Shown here piece by piece: positions 9,014-18,725 of a stretch of 64,000 nt of DNA. The DNA comes from CAZOLI01 sp964580675. GTDB lineage: Bacteria; Planctomycetota; MHYJ01; CAYXQY01. The notes under the pieces were generated by a model. The model saw nothing but the letters and a program-made list of their open reading frames with translations. It was not told the DNA's origin and did not search any database. Position numbers and translations under genes: made by a program. Numbering within the stretch: the stretch's first letter is position 1; every line of letters starts with the position of its first letter. The stretch lies in NCBI GenBank assembly GCA_964580675.1, contig CAZOLI010000014.1:16387-80386 (forward strand), in the 5' to 3' direction.

Positions 9014-9562
9014 GGTTTCATCGTTCCGAGTTTGGTTTAGCGGGAACTGCGGTTCTACGTTTATTGTACCACCGCCACCCCAGTAAGACCAGCGTAATCC
9101 GGACGTCCTGTTCCAGCAACTGATATAAACAGAGATTCACCGGAAGGAATTTGCTTTTTGAAGAAATCATTTAGCCCACGCTCACCGATCTCCCTCACCG
9201 GGAAATTCTCATATACCCGTGATCAAACGGTAAACAGTAGGTCCAGGCGAAGTCCAGGGAACAGTTCCTTCTATCCAACCATGGCCGAACCAGAATTTCA
9301 ATAACCGACAGGAGGTTAAGAACCGACGGAATGGGGCGGAAGGGCACGAGTCAATATCCGTGGGAAGCGATCTTCCATTCTCATCATCCAGTACCGCACA
9401 GTTCAAACCAATTCAACAGAGGCTCGAATTCGTACCTTGACAGTTATTGCACAAATAAAATATAATAATTACACATCTTTTGAGGACTTTTCATTTACGT
9501 TAAGTTCTCCATGCAGATTTTGTCCGTCGACAGAACTTCAGTTACTTGATGATTTTCAGGAA
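9014..9562. other. Intergenic region containing the nadA promoter
   Basis: This gap of about 550 bp separates divergent lysC and nadA. Positions 9014-9430 show no gene I can support. From 9437 the DNA becomes strongly AT-rich and carries the promoter annotated at 9437-9466. A frame open from TTG 9437 into nadA begins on the -35 box itself and is leader, not protein. Confidence 0.65.
9437..9466 (+). promoter_or_regulatory. Near-consensus sigma70 promoter of nadA
   Basis: A perfect TTGACA (9437-9442) and a perfect TATAAT (9461-9466) are 18 bp apart. Transcription should begin near 9473, leaving a leader of about 90 nt before the nadA ATG at 9563. This is the best promoter match I found in the window, and it rules out the longer upstream nadA reading frame. 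Confidence 0.8.
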
Positions 9563-10573
9563 ATGCCGGTAACAAAACAAAAATACTCCGATGCCGAAAT
9601 TCAGGAAACCGCGAATCGCCTCTACGAGAAAGTAGACGGGGTAAAGACAAAATTTGAATGCAGGGCTTACGCGCCGCTCATTCTTGAAATAAAAGAGCTG
9701 AAAGAGAAGAAAAACGCCGTCATTCTCGGTCACAACTACCAGGTGCCGGAAATATTTCACGGCATAAGCGATTACACAGGAGACTCCCTCGGACTCAGCA
9801 AAAAAGCCTCGGAAACGGACGCGGAGATAATCGTGTTCTGCGGAGTACATTTTATGGCCGAGTCCGCCAAGGTGATGAATCCCGATCGAACGGTTATTCT
9901 CCCGAGCATGGAGGCGGGATGTTCTCTCGCGGAAAGCATCACGGCGGAGGATGTTCGTGAACTAAAAGAAGAAAACCCGGGGGTCCCGGTTGTGACGTAC
10001 GTGAACACATCAGCGGCCGTCAAAGCGGAATCCGATGTTTGCTGCACCTCCGCCAATTCACTGAAAGTCATTGAATCGCTGGATTCCGATCGGGTGATCT
10101 TCATTCCGGACGAATACCTGTCCGAAAACGTGGCGAAGAAAACCTCCAAGGAAATCATCACCTGGAACGGTCGGTGTGTGGTTCACGAGGAATTTACCGT
10201 TCAGGACATCAAATACCACCGGAACACGTTTGACGACCTCGCGGTTCTCGCTCATCCCGAATGTTCCACCGATGTGGTTGAGGAAGCGGATTTCACGGGC
10301 TCGACCTCGGCCATGATGAACTACGTCGGGGAAATCGATAATGATCGCATTATGATGGTCACCGAATGCTCGATGTCCGACAACGTAAAAGAACGGTACC
10401 CGGAGAAAGAATTTATCTCCACCTGTGTGACCTGTCCGTACATGAAAGAAATCACCCTGGAACGAACCCTCGAATCCTTGAAGAACGAGGAACCCAAAGT
10501 GGAGGTACCACCCGAGGTGCGCAAAGGAGCCCGGAAGGCCCTTGAACGCATGATGGAAATAGGGCGAGGGTAA
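9563..10573 (+). CDS. nadA: Quinolinate synthase
   Basis: This [4Fe-4S] enzyme condenses iminoaspartate with dihydroxyacetone phosphate to quinolinate for de novo NAD synthesis. It starts at ATG 9563 (MPVTKQKY), giving 336 residues; the open frame extends upstream but is promoter DNA. Motifs seen are VILGHNYQVPE, GDSLGLSKKA, the three expected cluster cysteines in MEAGCSLAES, AHPECSTDV and STCVTCPYMK, and the substrate motif TYVNTSAAVKAESD. Length and motif order fit the family. No nadB or nadC lies nearby. An inverted repeat (10584-10605) follows the stop. Confidence 0.95.
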   Translation: MPVTKQKYSDAEIQETANRLYEKVDGVKTKFECRAYAPLILEIKELKEKKNAVILGHNYQVPEIFHGISDYTGDSLGLSKKASETDAEIIVFCGVHFMAESAKVMNPDRTVILPSMEAGCSLAESITAEDVRELKEENPGVPVVTYVNTSAAVKAESDVCCTSANSLKVIESLDSDRVIFIPDEYLSENVAKKTSKEIITWNGRCVVHEEFTVQDIKYHRNTFDDLAVLAHPECSTDVVEEADFTGSTSAMMNYVGEIDNDRIMMVTECSMSDNVKERYPEKEFISTCVTCPYMKEITLERTLESLKNEEPKVEVPPEVRKGARKALERMMEIGRG

Positions 10574-10583
10574 ATAGATTTGA

Positions 10584-10605
10584 ACAAACGAATACCGCCG
10601 TTTGT
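10584..10605. terminator. Inverted repeat after nadA
   Basis: ACAAACG (10584-10590) and CGTTTGT (10599-10605) form a perfect 7-bp stem with an 8-nt loop, 10 nt after the nadA stop. There is no U-tract, so it may be a weak or Rho-assisted terminator, or an mRNA-end stabiliser. Confidence 0.35.
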
Positions 10606-10699
10606 CGTACATTAATGAAGGAATTTTCCAGCTCCTGTAAACCCCGTATTTTTGAGAATTGCGTTTTACATTCGTTCACTTCCGTTTCTGGAGAACAAC

Positions 10700-12889
10700 A
10701 TGAAAAAGAACATCGCCGCAGCGGGAATGTCCCTCCTGCTTGTTTTCTTTGGCTTTCTGCAGACCGCAACGGCTCAGGACGCCGGTGTCTCGATCATTGC
10801 CGAGGAGGCGACGGACAAATCCGGTGAGGAATTCTGGATTCAGGCCCAGAAACTGGTAAACTACGCGGAAGAAAACCGGGATACGCTCCGGAGCATGATT
10901 ACCGGATCAAAGCCAAAAGTCCGGATTGTGTCGGCGTTTGCCCTTTACACACAGGCCCGACAGATGGAGGCCGATAACCTCGATCTTGAAAAAAACCTGA
11001 AACGGGAGGCTCTCAAAGCACTCACCGACGTGGTGAAGAAAAATAAAGGGGAACCGCGCAATCTTGCCGCAAAAGCCATAACCACGTTGACCCGTGAAGA
11101 CGCCAATTACGGCGATGTGGATCCCTATATGACGAATCTGAAGAACATTCTTAGTGACACGTCCGACAACAGATCAAAACTGGAGGTGGCCCGGGCATTG
11201 TTTGCCATTAGCGGGTTCAGCATAAAGGCGGTATCGGCCGTCGAGGACGTCATGAATAGCACGGACGACCGCATCCTGAAATTCGACGCCGCCGTGGCTC
11301 TGACCAACATGGACAAGTACGACAAAGCGAAACCGATCCTGAAGGAATACAGCAAACTCCCGTCCGAAAAAGGAGACACGGCAAGGATGCTGCTCAACCG
11401 GATTAGCCTTGCGGAGGACCTCGAACGGTTGCAGTCCGGTTCCGGCGGCGGAAGTTATCCCCTCGTGGACGAAGTGCTATCCAAGATCAACAAGTTTTAC
11501 GTGGACGAGGACAAAATCTCCAGGCAGGAACTGATCCAAGGGGCCGCCGAGGGGATGATGAACAAACTCGACCGGTTCTCCACCTTCCTGGACAAAGAAC
11601 AATTCAAAAGCCTGCAGGAAGATATTAACCGTGAATACGGGGGTATCGGGGCCATTGTAACCATGAAAGACGGGTACCTCACGATCGAACGCCCCATTTA
11701 CGACGGTCCGGCGTATGAAGCGGGTATTCGAACCAACGATCAGATTGTGGAAGTAGAAGGCAAATCCACGTACCAGAAAACACTTTCCGAACTCGTGGAC
11801 AAACTTAAAGGGAAACCCGGAACAGAGGTAAACGTAAAAGTTATGCGCCGGGGCTGGACCGACGCCCGGAAAATGACCATCACCCGGGGAAAGATTGATA
11901 TGGACACGGTTCGACACCGTATGCTGCCGGGGAAAATCGGATATATTTCTATCGTGACTTTCGGGGACGGCACTACCGAAGAACTGGAATCAGCCGTCCG
12001 CGACCTGAAGCAAAACGGCGTGCAGTCCGTCATTGTTGACGTTCGGCGGAACACGGGTGGATACCTGAGCGCTGCCGTTGGTGTCTGTGATGTGTTCCTG
12101 AAAAAAGGAGAAAAAGTCGTTTCCATCAAGGGCAAGCTGCGGAAACGAGAAAAATTCGCGAGCAAGGAACAGCTATACGACGGTCCACTGACCGTTCTGG
12201 TGGACGACGGAAGCGCCAGTGCGAGCGAAATTTTTTCCGGCACAATGCAGGACCACAACCGGGCAACAATCATCGGTCAGAGAACCTACGGAAAGGGGAG
12301 TGTTCAAAAACTCGAAAAATTAAAATCGCTCGACAACAAGGCCGCCATCAAAATCACCTGGGCAAAGTACTACCTTCCGTCCGGTCGGGAAATTCACAAG
12401 CCCAAAGAAAACACGCCGAAATCCGAAGAATGGGGCATAAAACCGGACGTGTCCATTGAACGGGAACAGCGTGATTTCTGGTTTGCCTACGCGTCCCAGA
12501 AACTCCTGGACACCAAAGCCCCCCTTGAATACTTCAAAAAGCACCGGGACGAGCACCTGGACAAATTCAAAAATCTGGCCCAGTTTGACGGGTTTGAATG
12601 GAAGAAATATCCCGACTTCGAAAAATTCTACAACGGCCTGGACACGAAACTAAATAAGAATTACGTCCGGAAATTGCTCCGGCAGGAAATTCGGAGAAAG
12701 GTAGCGGACATCCGGGGACAGGCCTTCATCTACGACCTCCAGGATGATCTTCAACTTCAGCGCTCGGTGTATGAACTCCTGAAGGGCCGGGACGAAAGCC
12801 CGGAGGACTACACCCAGTACAAACACTTTTCCGACAAATTCACGGAAGGGAATAAAAAAGAGGACGAAAATTCCGGGGACGGAAATTAA
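10700..12889 (+). CDS. Exported C-terminal processing protease (S41, CtpA/Prc-like) with N-terminal helical repeats
   Basis: The start is ATG 10700, with GGAG 7 nt upstream; a longer TTG-initiated frame begins at 10652. The 729-residue protein starts with a signal peptide (MKKNIAAAGMSLLLVFF to about ATAQ, residues 1-26). Residues about 45-245 are helical and HEAT-like. A PDZ domain follows (about 310-395, REYGGIGA, GIRTNDQIVEVEG). The S41 core has a catalytic Ser in GSASASE (Ser507) and Lys532 in YGKGSVQ, with Gln536. The Ser-Lys spacing of 25 equals that of E. coli Prc. It should cleave C-terminal tails of envelope proteins. The HEAT-like region before the PDZ is unusual for CtpA. The last 150 residues are charged and helical. 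Confidence 0.9.
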   Translation: MKKNIAAAGMSLLLVFFGFLQTATAQDAGVSIIAEEATDKSGEEFWIQAQKLVNYAEENRDTLRSMITGSKPKVRIVSAFALYTQARQMEADNLDLEKNLKREALKALTDVVKKNKGEPRNLAAKAITTLTREDANYGDVDPYMTNLKNILSDTSDNRSKLEVARALFAISGFSIKAVSAVEDVMNSTDDRILKFDAAVALTNMDKYDKAKPILKEYSKLPSEKGDTARMLLNRISLAEDLERLQSGSGGGSYPLVDEVLSKINKFYVDEDKISRQELIQGAAEGMMNKLDRFSTFLDKEQFKSLQEDINREYGGIGAIVTMKDGYLTIERPIYDGPAYEAGIRTNDQIVEVEGKSTYQKTLSELVDKLKGKPGTEVNVKVMRRGWTDARKMTITRGKIDMDTVRHRMLPGKIGYISIVTFGDGTTEELESAVRDLKQNGVQSVIVDVRRNTGGYLSAAVGVCDVFLKKGEKVVSIKGKLRKREKFASKEQLYDGPLTVLVDDGSASASEIFSGTMQDHNRATIIGQRTYGKGSVQKLEKLKSLDNKAAIKITWAKYYLPSGREIHKPKENTPKSEEWGIKPDVSIEREQRDFWFAYASQKLLDTKAPLEYFKKHRDEHLDKFKNLAQFDGFEWKKYPDFEKFYNGLDTKLNKNYVRKLLRQEIRRKVADIRGQAFIYDLQDDLQLQRSVYELLKGRDESPEDYTQYKHFSDKFTEGNKKEDENSGDGN

Positions 12890-13019
12890 CCGGAACACAA
12901 ACGCCAACGAACCGGAGTGCCTGTTTCCATAATTACCCCACAGCACCTCCGCCCGGGATTCGCCAGCGTGTCATCCATAAAACCACCGGCCTCTACGTAT
13001 CCATCAATCCTTCAATCTG

Positions 13020-13766
13020 ATGTTGGACGATAAACAGGCCGATCGATACAGCCGGCAGATCGTTCTACCGGAGGTGGGCGGATCGGGACAGGAACGGCTG
13101 CTAAATGCCTCCGTCCTGATTGTCGGTGCCGGTGGGCTCGGCTGTCCCGTTGCCACGGCACTTTGTGGCGCGGGTGTGGGGAAACTTACCATTTATGATT
13201 TCGATACCGTTGAGCTTTCCAATCTCCACCGGCAGACGCTCTTTCGTGAGGAAGACATTGGTCTACCGAAAGCCGACGTGGTCCGGAACCGCCTGAACGG
13301 CCTGAACCCGGACTGCGAAATTAGATCGGTAAACGAAACACTGGACGCAGGCAAGCTGGAGGAGGAGCTCGAAGATCACCACCTCGTCGTCGAAGGCTCC
13401 GATGCCTTCGACACGAAATTTATGGTGAACGACGGCTGTGTGAAACAGGGAGTCCCCATGGTCCTGGGCGGCATCCTACGGCACACCGGCCAGGTCCTGA
13501 GCGTGCTTCCCGGCGAATCCGCCTGTTACCGATGCATTTTTGAATCTCCGCCACCGGAAACGGAAGTGCCGGACTGCAGCGAAGCCGGTGTTCTCGGAGC
13601 ACTTGCCGGAACCATCGGCAATCTTCAGGCCTACGAGGTGAAAAAAATTATTCTCGGGTTCGGTACTCCCCTTTTCGGTACACTCCTGGAAATCCACCCC
13701 GATAAGATGGATTTTCGAACCGTTCCGTTCGAATCAAATCCCGACTGTCCGGCCTGTACCGGATAA
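13020..13766 (+). CDS. moeB: ThiF/MoeB/HesA-type E1-like adenylyltransferase
   Basis: This 248-residue enzyme adenylates the C-terminal Gly of a ubiquitin-like sulphur carrier (MoaD or ThiS type). The nucleotide-binding motif LIVGAGGLGCPVA is near residues 33-45. YDFDTVELSNLHRQTLF follows, with the Asp and Arg that contact ATP. The Zn site is formed by CYRC (about 174) and CPAC at the very end, and PDCSEAGVLG holds the conserved cysteine region. No rhodanese domain is present, as in bacterial MoeB. The symbol is a family-level choice, since ThiF and HesA proteins look alike and no molybdopterin or thiamin gene is adjacent. Confidence 0.85.
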   Translation: MLDDKQADRYSRQIVLPEVGGSGQERLLNASVLIVGAGGLGCPVATALCGAGVGKLTIYDFDTVELSNLHRQTLFREEDIGLPKADVVRNRLNGLNPDCEIRSVNETLDAGKLEEELEDHHLVVEGSDAFDTKFMVNDGCVKQGVPMVLGGILRHTGQVLSVLPGESACYRCIFESPPPETEVPDCSEAGVLGALAGTIGNLQAYEVKKIILGFGTPLFGTLLEIHPDKMDFRTVPFESNPDCPACTG

Positions 13767-13837
13767 ATGAATTTGACAGTCCCCCGCCTCTGAAAACTCC
13801 CCATCAAATATACCCAGGTGAACTGGTCGTAACCGCC

Positions 13838-13871
13838 GACGGAGTCTCCGTGCAAAGAAAAGGACTCCGTC
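13838..13871. terminator. Perfect 9-bp inverted repeat between convergent genes
   Basis: GACGGAGTC (13838-13846) and GACTCCGTC (13863-13871) are exact complements around a 16-nt A-rich loop. The element lies between the E1-like gene (ends 13766) and the membrane hydrolase (ends 13890), where a bidirectional terminator is expected. The flanks are not clearly T-rich. Confidence 0.5.
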
Positions 13872-13889
13872 AAACTCAACTCTTGACTC

Positions 13890-15560
13890 TTACTCTTCCT
13901 CAAACGTCTTGAACTTCTGTTTTAGCCGGTCTCGCTCCTCATTCGTCCAACCCTCCGGTTCGGTGAGGTGATACCAGGACTCAAAGTAATCCACCGCCCG
14001 GTAATTGTGGCCGTATCCGGGAGGGGCGTGTCCAAATGCAATATCCGCCCCGATTTGAAACCCCGTAACGACGGGAAACCACCGTAGTTCACTCGATACA
14101 TCCGGGCCGGTTGTCCCCTCCATCCAGGACGACGTCCGGTAGAAAATATCCGGATTAAAAAACGTGACCGGGTCACTTGCATACTGCAGATACGCAATAC
14201 GAAACGAACCCCACGGGGCCTTCCCTTCGTCCAGTCCCCCGTTCTGATTTGCAAAGCGAACGACGGAGCCATCACGAAACCGTGGTTTCCAGGCCAGTGA
14301 TTCTGGTTTTCTTCTTTCGGTGATGGATTGCCATGTTTCACTTCGAAAAGGAGGGCCCGCCCATAGCACACCGCTAAAGGGTTCGTCAATGATGTCGTAG
14401 AAATCGAACGAACGGTCGGAATTCAATGCACCGAGGCTCAACCCGAACAGGTATAACTTCGGACGTTCCCCCTCCGGTCGTTCCTTCCAGTACCCGTACA
14501 CGCTCCGAAACACCTCCCGGGCGGTCTCAACGCCGTACGATTCTCTGGTCCAGAGGGCAAGTGGACTGGGGAGGTATGAATACTGGGCGGCTGCCGTGGC
14601 CACGTCTCCACGGTGAAGGTACTCAAGCGGTGCAATGGCTGATTCATCCACCCATCCCGTACCGGTCGGGGTAACCAGCACAAGGATCGACCGATGAAAC
14701 GCATTGACCCGTTGAAGTTCCCGAAGAACCAGCTCGGCCCGCTCCTCGGGTGTCTCCCCATTGTTTAGACCGGCATAAACCCGAATAGGGGTTTTGACGG
14801 GTTTATTGGTAAACTCTTTTATGTCCGAGACCTTCGTTGTCCGTGACACAAACCGCCGTCCGCTCCGACCCATTCCTTCCCATTCCAGGTGCGATGCCGA
14901 GCTGCCGGGGTGTATCGGGGTCGACGGGCTTTCCACCTCCGGGTCCATCACCGAATCAAAAGCTCTGTACGTGCTGTCAGCCACCCGGAGGAGGAAGGCA
15001 AAAAACACACCGTTAATAACAATCCAGAACAGGGCAATGGCGGCCCCCAGACCGAGTAGGTTTGAAACAGGCCTTGAGATGAACTTCTGAAGTTTTGTGG
15101 ATAACAGTTGAAAGGTCCGGCGAAATATAAAGGCCAAACCGAGAACCAAAAGAAAAAGACCAAGAGACACCAGCCCGATCACCAGCTGATGAAAACCCGC
15201 CGTTTTCTCCATCCCCATGAGTTCCCGGATCGAGTTCTGCCAGCCGTTCGCCCACCACAGAAAGAAAAACGCAAGAACCGTACAGAAAACAGTAAAAATG
15301 ACTTTTAGGTTCCGGCGCAGTTTTCCCTTTATTTCCGGCAGGCCGAGGTAATTCCACAGCCAGTTACCGCCAACCCCCAGACCATAACCCGCCGAGAGCG
15401 AACAACCGGAAATAAGACCCTGAACAAAACTTGTCCGGGGCAGAAGACTGGGGGTTAGAGAAAAAGCAAAAAAGACCGTGCCGGTCAGTAATCCGGGCGT
15501 GGAATACCTGCGATCAATAAAAAGGAGAAACAATTTGATGTTGTCCCAGACTGATTGCAT
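13890..15560 (-). CDS. Membrane-anchored alpha/beta-hydrolase family protein (DUF2319 type)
   Basis: This 556-residue protein has an N-terminal membrane domain and a C-terminal hydrolase domain. About five hydrophobic helices cover residues 20-210 (for example VIFTVFCTVLAFFFLWWANG and LVSLGLFLLVLGLAFIF). The hydrolase part contains LVLVTPTGTGWVDE, as in the Abhydrolase_9 family, and the nucleophile elbow LFGLSLGAL, where the Ser of GLSLG should be catalytic. GHAPPGYGHNY near the C terminus probably supplies the histidine. Family members are known mostly from actinobacteria; the substrate is unknown, with lipids or esters plausible. A possible minus-strand promoter lies upstream at 15684-15710. 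Confidence 0.75.
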   Translation of the reverse strand: MQSVWDNIKLFLLFIDRRYSTPGLLTGTVFFAFSLTPSLLPRTSFVQGLISGCSLSAGYGLGVGGNWLWNYLGLPEIKGKLRRNLKVIFTVFCTVLAFFFLWWANGWQNSIRELMGMEKTAGFHQLVIGLVSLGLFLLVLGLAFIFRRTFQLLSTKLQKFISRPVSNLLGLGAAIALFWIVINGVFFAFLLRVADSTYRAFDSVMDPEVESPSTPIHPGSSASHLEWEGMGRSGRRFVSRTTKVSDIKEFTNKPVKTPIRVYAGLNNGETPEERAELVLRELQRVNAFHRSILVLVTPTGTGWVDESAIAPLEYLHRGDVATAAAQYSYLPSPLALWTRESYGVETAREVFRSVYGYWKERPEGERPKLYLFGLSLGALNSDRSFDFYDIIDEPFSGVLWAGPPFRSETWQSITERRKPESLAWKPRFRDGSVVRFANQNGGLDEGKAPWGSFRIAYLQYASDPVTFFNPDIFYRTSSWMEGTTGPDVSSELRWFPVVTGFQIGADIAFGHAPPGYGHNYRAVDYFESWYHLTEPEGWTNEERDRLKQKFKTFEEE

Positions 15561-16006
15561 GATTCCAGACCAATTAATGATCGTTCAGAACGTCCCCATC
15601 GTTCTGTTTGGGTGGGTAATACCACTCATACCACTCGACGCCAGCGATTGCCCAAAGTACCGTAACTGTCATTTCGGATGACAATTATAAAGAATATCCG
15701 GTCCTGACAATAATGAATACCCAGAACTCCCTCATTTTTCGAGGGGATTCAGTTCTTTTTCGGAAGACATCGAACAGATCGAGGAGAACTTTTCAGGCCC
15801 GGGCCCGGGTCCGGGACATGGCTTCTGGCAAACCGAAAGAACACGCTTCCAATGAATCCAATACCGGGCCCTGCCAACAATTGTTCTCGAAAAACCCTAC
15901 AATGAGTAATGTAAAAGAGATTCTCACATGGACAAACCCATCCAGGTTTGCGGTCGAAACCATTCCATTTTAAAAACCATCATGAAACTTTGAACACAGG
16001 ATCAGC
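15561..16006. other. Divergent intergenic region
   Basis: These 446 bp lie between the hydrolase gene (minus) and the SDR-DUF2867 gene (plus). They hold a small hairpin (TGTCAT/ATGACA, loop TTCGG, about 15667-15683) and the possible minus-strand promoter at 15684-15710. Open frames here show no recognisable protein. Confidence 0.5.
15684..15710 (-). promoter_or_regulatory. Possible sigma70-like promoter for the membrane hydrolase gene
   Basis: On the minus strand TTGTCA (15710-15705) precedes a perfect TATAAT (15689-15684). The spacer is only 15 bp, which is short. It reads towards the hydrolase start at 15560. Confidence 0.35.
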
Positions 16007-17461
16007 GTGACTGAACCGAAACACACCATACTTCTGGCCGGCGCCACGGGATACATCGGTGGATTGCTTCTGCCGCGACTTCGGGAACGGGAGGAACGGC
16101 TTCGCTGCCTGGCCCGTTCGCCCGAAAAATTACAGCACCTGTTTGGGACGGACGTGGACGTGGTCCAGGCAAACGTACTGAAACCGGAAACCCTTCCGGC
16201 GGCGATGGAGGATGTTGACGTTGCTTATTACCTGATCCACTCCATGGGTACCGGTGGTGATTTTCACGAGCGGGACGTCACCGGGGCCCGGAACTTCGCG
16301 GAGGCAGCGGAGGAAGCCGGGGTACAGCGAATTATTTATCTCGGGGGTCTTGCCCGGGGGGAACCGTCCGAACTCTCCGATCACCTGAAGAGCCGAATGG
16401 AGGTGGGGAATATTCTCGACTCCACCTCAGTGCCTGTTACGGAACTTCGCGCATCAATCATTATTGGTGCCGGCAGTGCGTCGTTCGAAATTATCCGGGA
16501 TCTGGTCGACAAACTACCCCTAATGATCACGCCGAAATGGGTAAATTCCCGATGCGAACCGATTGCCGTAAGGGACGTAATTTCCTATCTTGTTGGCTGT
16601 CTGGACAACGGAGAAACAGCGGGGATGACCCTGGAGATCGGAGGCGGAGAGGTTTTTACGTACGCGGAGATGATGAAGATCGTCGCGGAGGTGATGAACC
16701 GGGCCGTCTACATGATCACGGTACCGGTTCTAACCCCTCGACTTTCGGCGTACTGGCTGAATCTAATTACCTCCGTTCCCATGGAAATTGCGTATCCACT
16801 CGTGGATGGCCTTCGGAACGATTCCTACTGCACGGACCACAGAATTCAAGAACTTATTCCGTTCGAACGCTTATCGTTTCGTGAGGCCCTGCGAAGGTCA
16901 TTTGAACAGGAATCGAATGAAACAATCTCATCCCGATGGACCACGGCCAGCCATCGGAGTACCCCCACCGTCGAAGCCGGGCCGGATCGGGCCACGGATC
17001 CCCTTCGAGATCGTCAGATCATCAACACGACGGCCTCGCCGGCGGACCTTTTTCACGTCATCTCCCGCATCGGGGGAAAATCGGGTTACTACTTCGGAAA
17101 TTTCCTCTGGAAACTTCGAGGGTTTGTGGATCGGCTGCTGGGAGGACCGGGTTGCCGACGGGGACGCCGGCATCCGAGCGAATTGAAGCCCGGTGACACC
17201 ATTGATTTCTGGCGCGTGGAGGTCGTGAGGAAAAACCGGTACTTACGTCTTCGAGCGGAAATGAAATTGCCCGGGACGGCCTGGCTGGAGTTTCAGATTA
17301 CGCCGGAACAGGAGGGATCAACCACGTTCCGACAGGAGGCTACATTTGCTGTTCACAACCTGCCGGGATACCTGTACTGGTTTGTCCTGCTACCGATCCA
17401 CCTGGTTCTCTTCCGAAACCTGGCCAAACAGATCGTCGCGAGAGCGGAGGGAAACGCATAA
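16007..17461 (+). CDS. Atypical SDR NAD(P)-binding protein fused to DUF2867
   Basis: This 484-residue protein starts at a GTG with AGG about 7 nt upstream. Residues 1-230 form a Rossmann fold: ILLAGATGYIGGLLLPRL is the dinucleotide loop, followed by VDVAYYLIHSMG and RIIYLGGLARG. The classical YxxxK pair is not obvious, as in NmrA-like and atypical SDRs. Residues about 335-480 match the DUF2867 type, a START-like domain (DTIDFWRVEVVRKNRYLRLRAEMKLPGTAWLEF). The fusion is a recognised architecture of unknown function, possibly oxidoreduction of a hydrophobic ligand. The neighbours do not narrow the role. Confidence 0.8.
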   Translation: MTEPKHTILLAGATGYIGGLLLPRLREREERLRCLARSPEKLQHLFGTDVDVVQANVLKPETLPAAMEDVDVAYYLIHSMGTGGDFHERDVTGARNFAEAAEEAGVQRIIYLGGLARGEPSELSDHLKSRMEVGNILDSTSVPVTELRASIIIGAGSASFEIIRDLVDKLPLMITPKWVNSRCEPIAVRDVISYLVGCLDNGETAGMTLEIGGGEVFTYAEMMKIVAEVMNRAVYMITVPVLTPRLSAYWLNLITSVPMEIAYPLVDGLRNDSYCTDHRIQELIPFERLSFREALRRSFEQESNETISSRWTTASHRSTPTVEAGPDRATDPLRDRQIINTTASPADLFHVISRIGGKSGYYFGNFLWKLRGFVDRLLGGPGCRRGRRHPSELKPGDTIDFWRVEVVRKNRYLRLRAEMKLPGTAWLEFQITPEQEGSTTFRQEATFAVHNLPGYLYWFVLLPIHLVLFRNLAKQIVARAEGNA

Positions 17462-17579
17462 TCTCACAAAACCCTCCCCTCCACTGCGATTTTTGTCCCG
17501 CGAACACTGCCCTCCGAACGGCTCCGTTTCGTCTATTCCCGTAAATTAGGAAACCCGTTTTCCTTCCAAAGCCCTCTGA

Positions 17580-18725
17580 TTAATCGGGCAACGAAACTGA
17601 GGAGGGATCGTCAAACAAATTCCATTTTTTGGCGGGGACGTCACGAAAGGCGTTCCGGAATCGTTCGGATGAAGGGTCTTCATCGGTTACGTTATGAATC
17701 AGAATACCGTCGACCCGGTCGGGGTATCTTCGAGCAATCTCGCCATAGATTTCCGGATCTTTCTCTCCGGCGTCGCCGACCAGCACAAACTGGCGTTCCG
17801 GATACCGCTTTATGTACGTAAGAATACGGGGTGTTTTCTTCTCTTCAGAGGACGCAAACAGGTTTCGAATTCGGAAATCGTCGAACTGAACCCGAAGGAG
17901 ATCAACGGGACCTGCCGGAAAGTCGTGCTTGTTCAAAAACGGCTCAAGGTGAGGATATAGCTGCCATGGACTATTGGACAGATAAATAACGTCGGCCCTA
18001 TGTTCACTTCGCCACGCTTTGTAACGCTCCGACATCCCCGAAACAGGCCTGAATGGCTTCAGGAAGGTGTTTTGGAGTAATTTTCGGTGATTCGTTACGT
18101 TCGAAATTTTAATGGTATCGTCGATGTCGCTTATGACCGTCAGACCGGTGGGTCTCATCAGATGTATGGACCCGGAATAGGTATTATCGTTGGCTGCACC
18201 TGTAATCACCCGGTACGTAATCCGGCCCTGATTCGCGTGTTCCTGCACTCGTTCCTTCGACAATTCCAGAACCGTGTCCACGTGTCCATCCCCGTCGGAT
18301 TCCGGTAGAAGAAACTGCTTGCCGGCGATTTCGATCGTCAGTTCCTTTCCCCCTTCGTTGTCCGCAAGAAACGGACGGACCCGACGGCGGAGACGACGCT
18401 CTTCCTCTTCACTCAGGTCGTCTTCCTCAATCGCTTCCTCAAATACTTCCGCAACCTGATTTCGCGCGAAGCTGCCCTTTTCGGGTTCGTAAATCCAGGC
18501 GTGAACGGGAAGGTGCCACGTTTCTCCATCATCGGAGAGCCAGCCGGCACTCGAAAACAATTCCACCCGTTCGTCGGATTTGACCCGGTCCTTCTTCGGG
18601 ATCCTCCTTGAGGATTTTCGACCGTTATCCGGTTTGCAGACCGTCAACGAAATGAACAGAAATACGACAAGCCCTCCCTTTATCGCCGTCGAACAGTACG
18701 CAGATAAATGGTTTACTCTCATCAT
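17580..18725 (-). CDS. APP1-type phosphatidate phosphatase domain lipoprotein
   Basis: This 381-residue protein starts with a hydrophobic segment (GGLVVFLFISLTVC); LTVC could be a lipobox, so it is probably a lipoprotein. The C-terminal half is a HAD-type phosphatase of the DUF2183/APP1 family, with catalytic DIDDTIK (DxDxT), VIYLSNSPWQLYPHLEPFL and FVLVGDAGEKDPEIY as motifs I to III. In yeast, App1 dephosphorylates phosphatidate; bacterial members are uncharacterised. The region between has an acidic helical insertion (EEAIEEDDLSEEEERRLRRR). It is convergent with the SDR-DUF2867 gene. Confidence 0.85.
   Translation of the reverse strand: MMRVNHLSAYCSTAIKGGLVVFLFISLTVCKPDNGRKSSRRIPKKDRVKSDERVELFSSAGWLSDDGETWHLPVHAWIYEPEKGSFARNQVAEVFEEAIEEDDLSEEEERRLRRRVRPFLADNEGGKELTIEIAGKQFLLPESDGDGHVDTVLELSKERVQEHANQGRITYRVITGAANDNTYSGSIHLMRPTGLTVISDIDDTIKISNVTNHRKLLQNTFLKPFRPVSGMSERYKAWRSEHRADVIYLSNSPWQLYPHLEPFLNKHDFPAGPVDLLRVQFDDFRIRNLFASSEEKKTPRILTYIKRYPERQFVLVGDAGEKDPEIYGEIARRYPDRVDGILIHNVTDEDPSSERFRNAFRDVPAKKWNLFDDPSSVSLPD

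Noticed and set aside
9437..9562. Extra 42 residues at the N terminus of NadA
   Set aside because: The frame starts on a promoter -35 box, and the residues are AT-rich leader translation.
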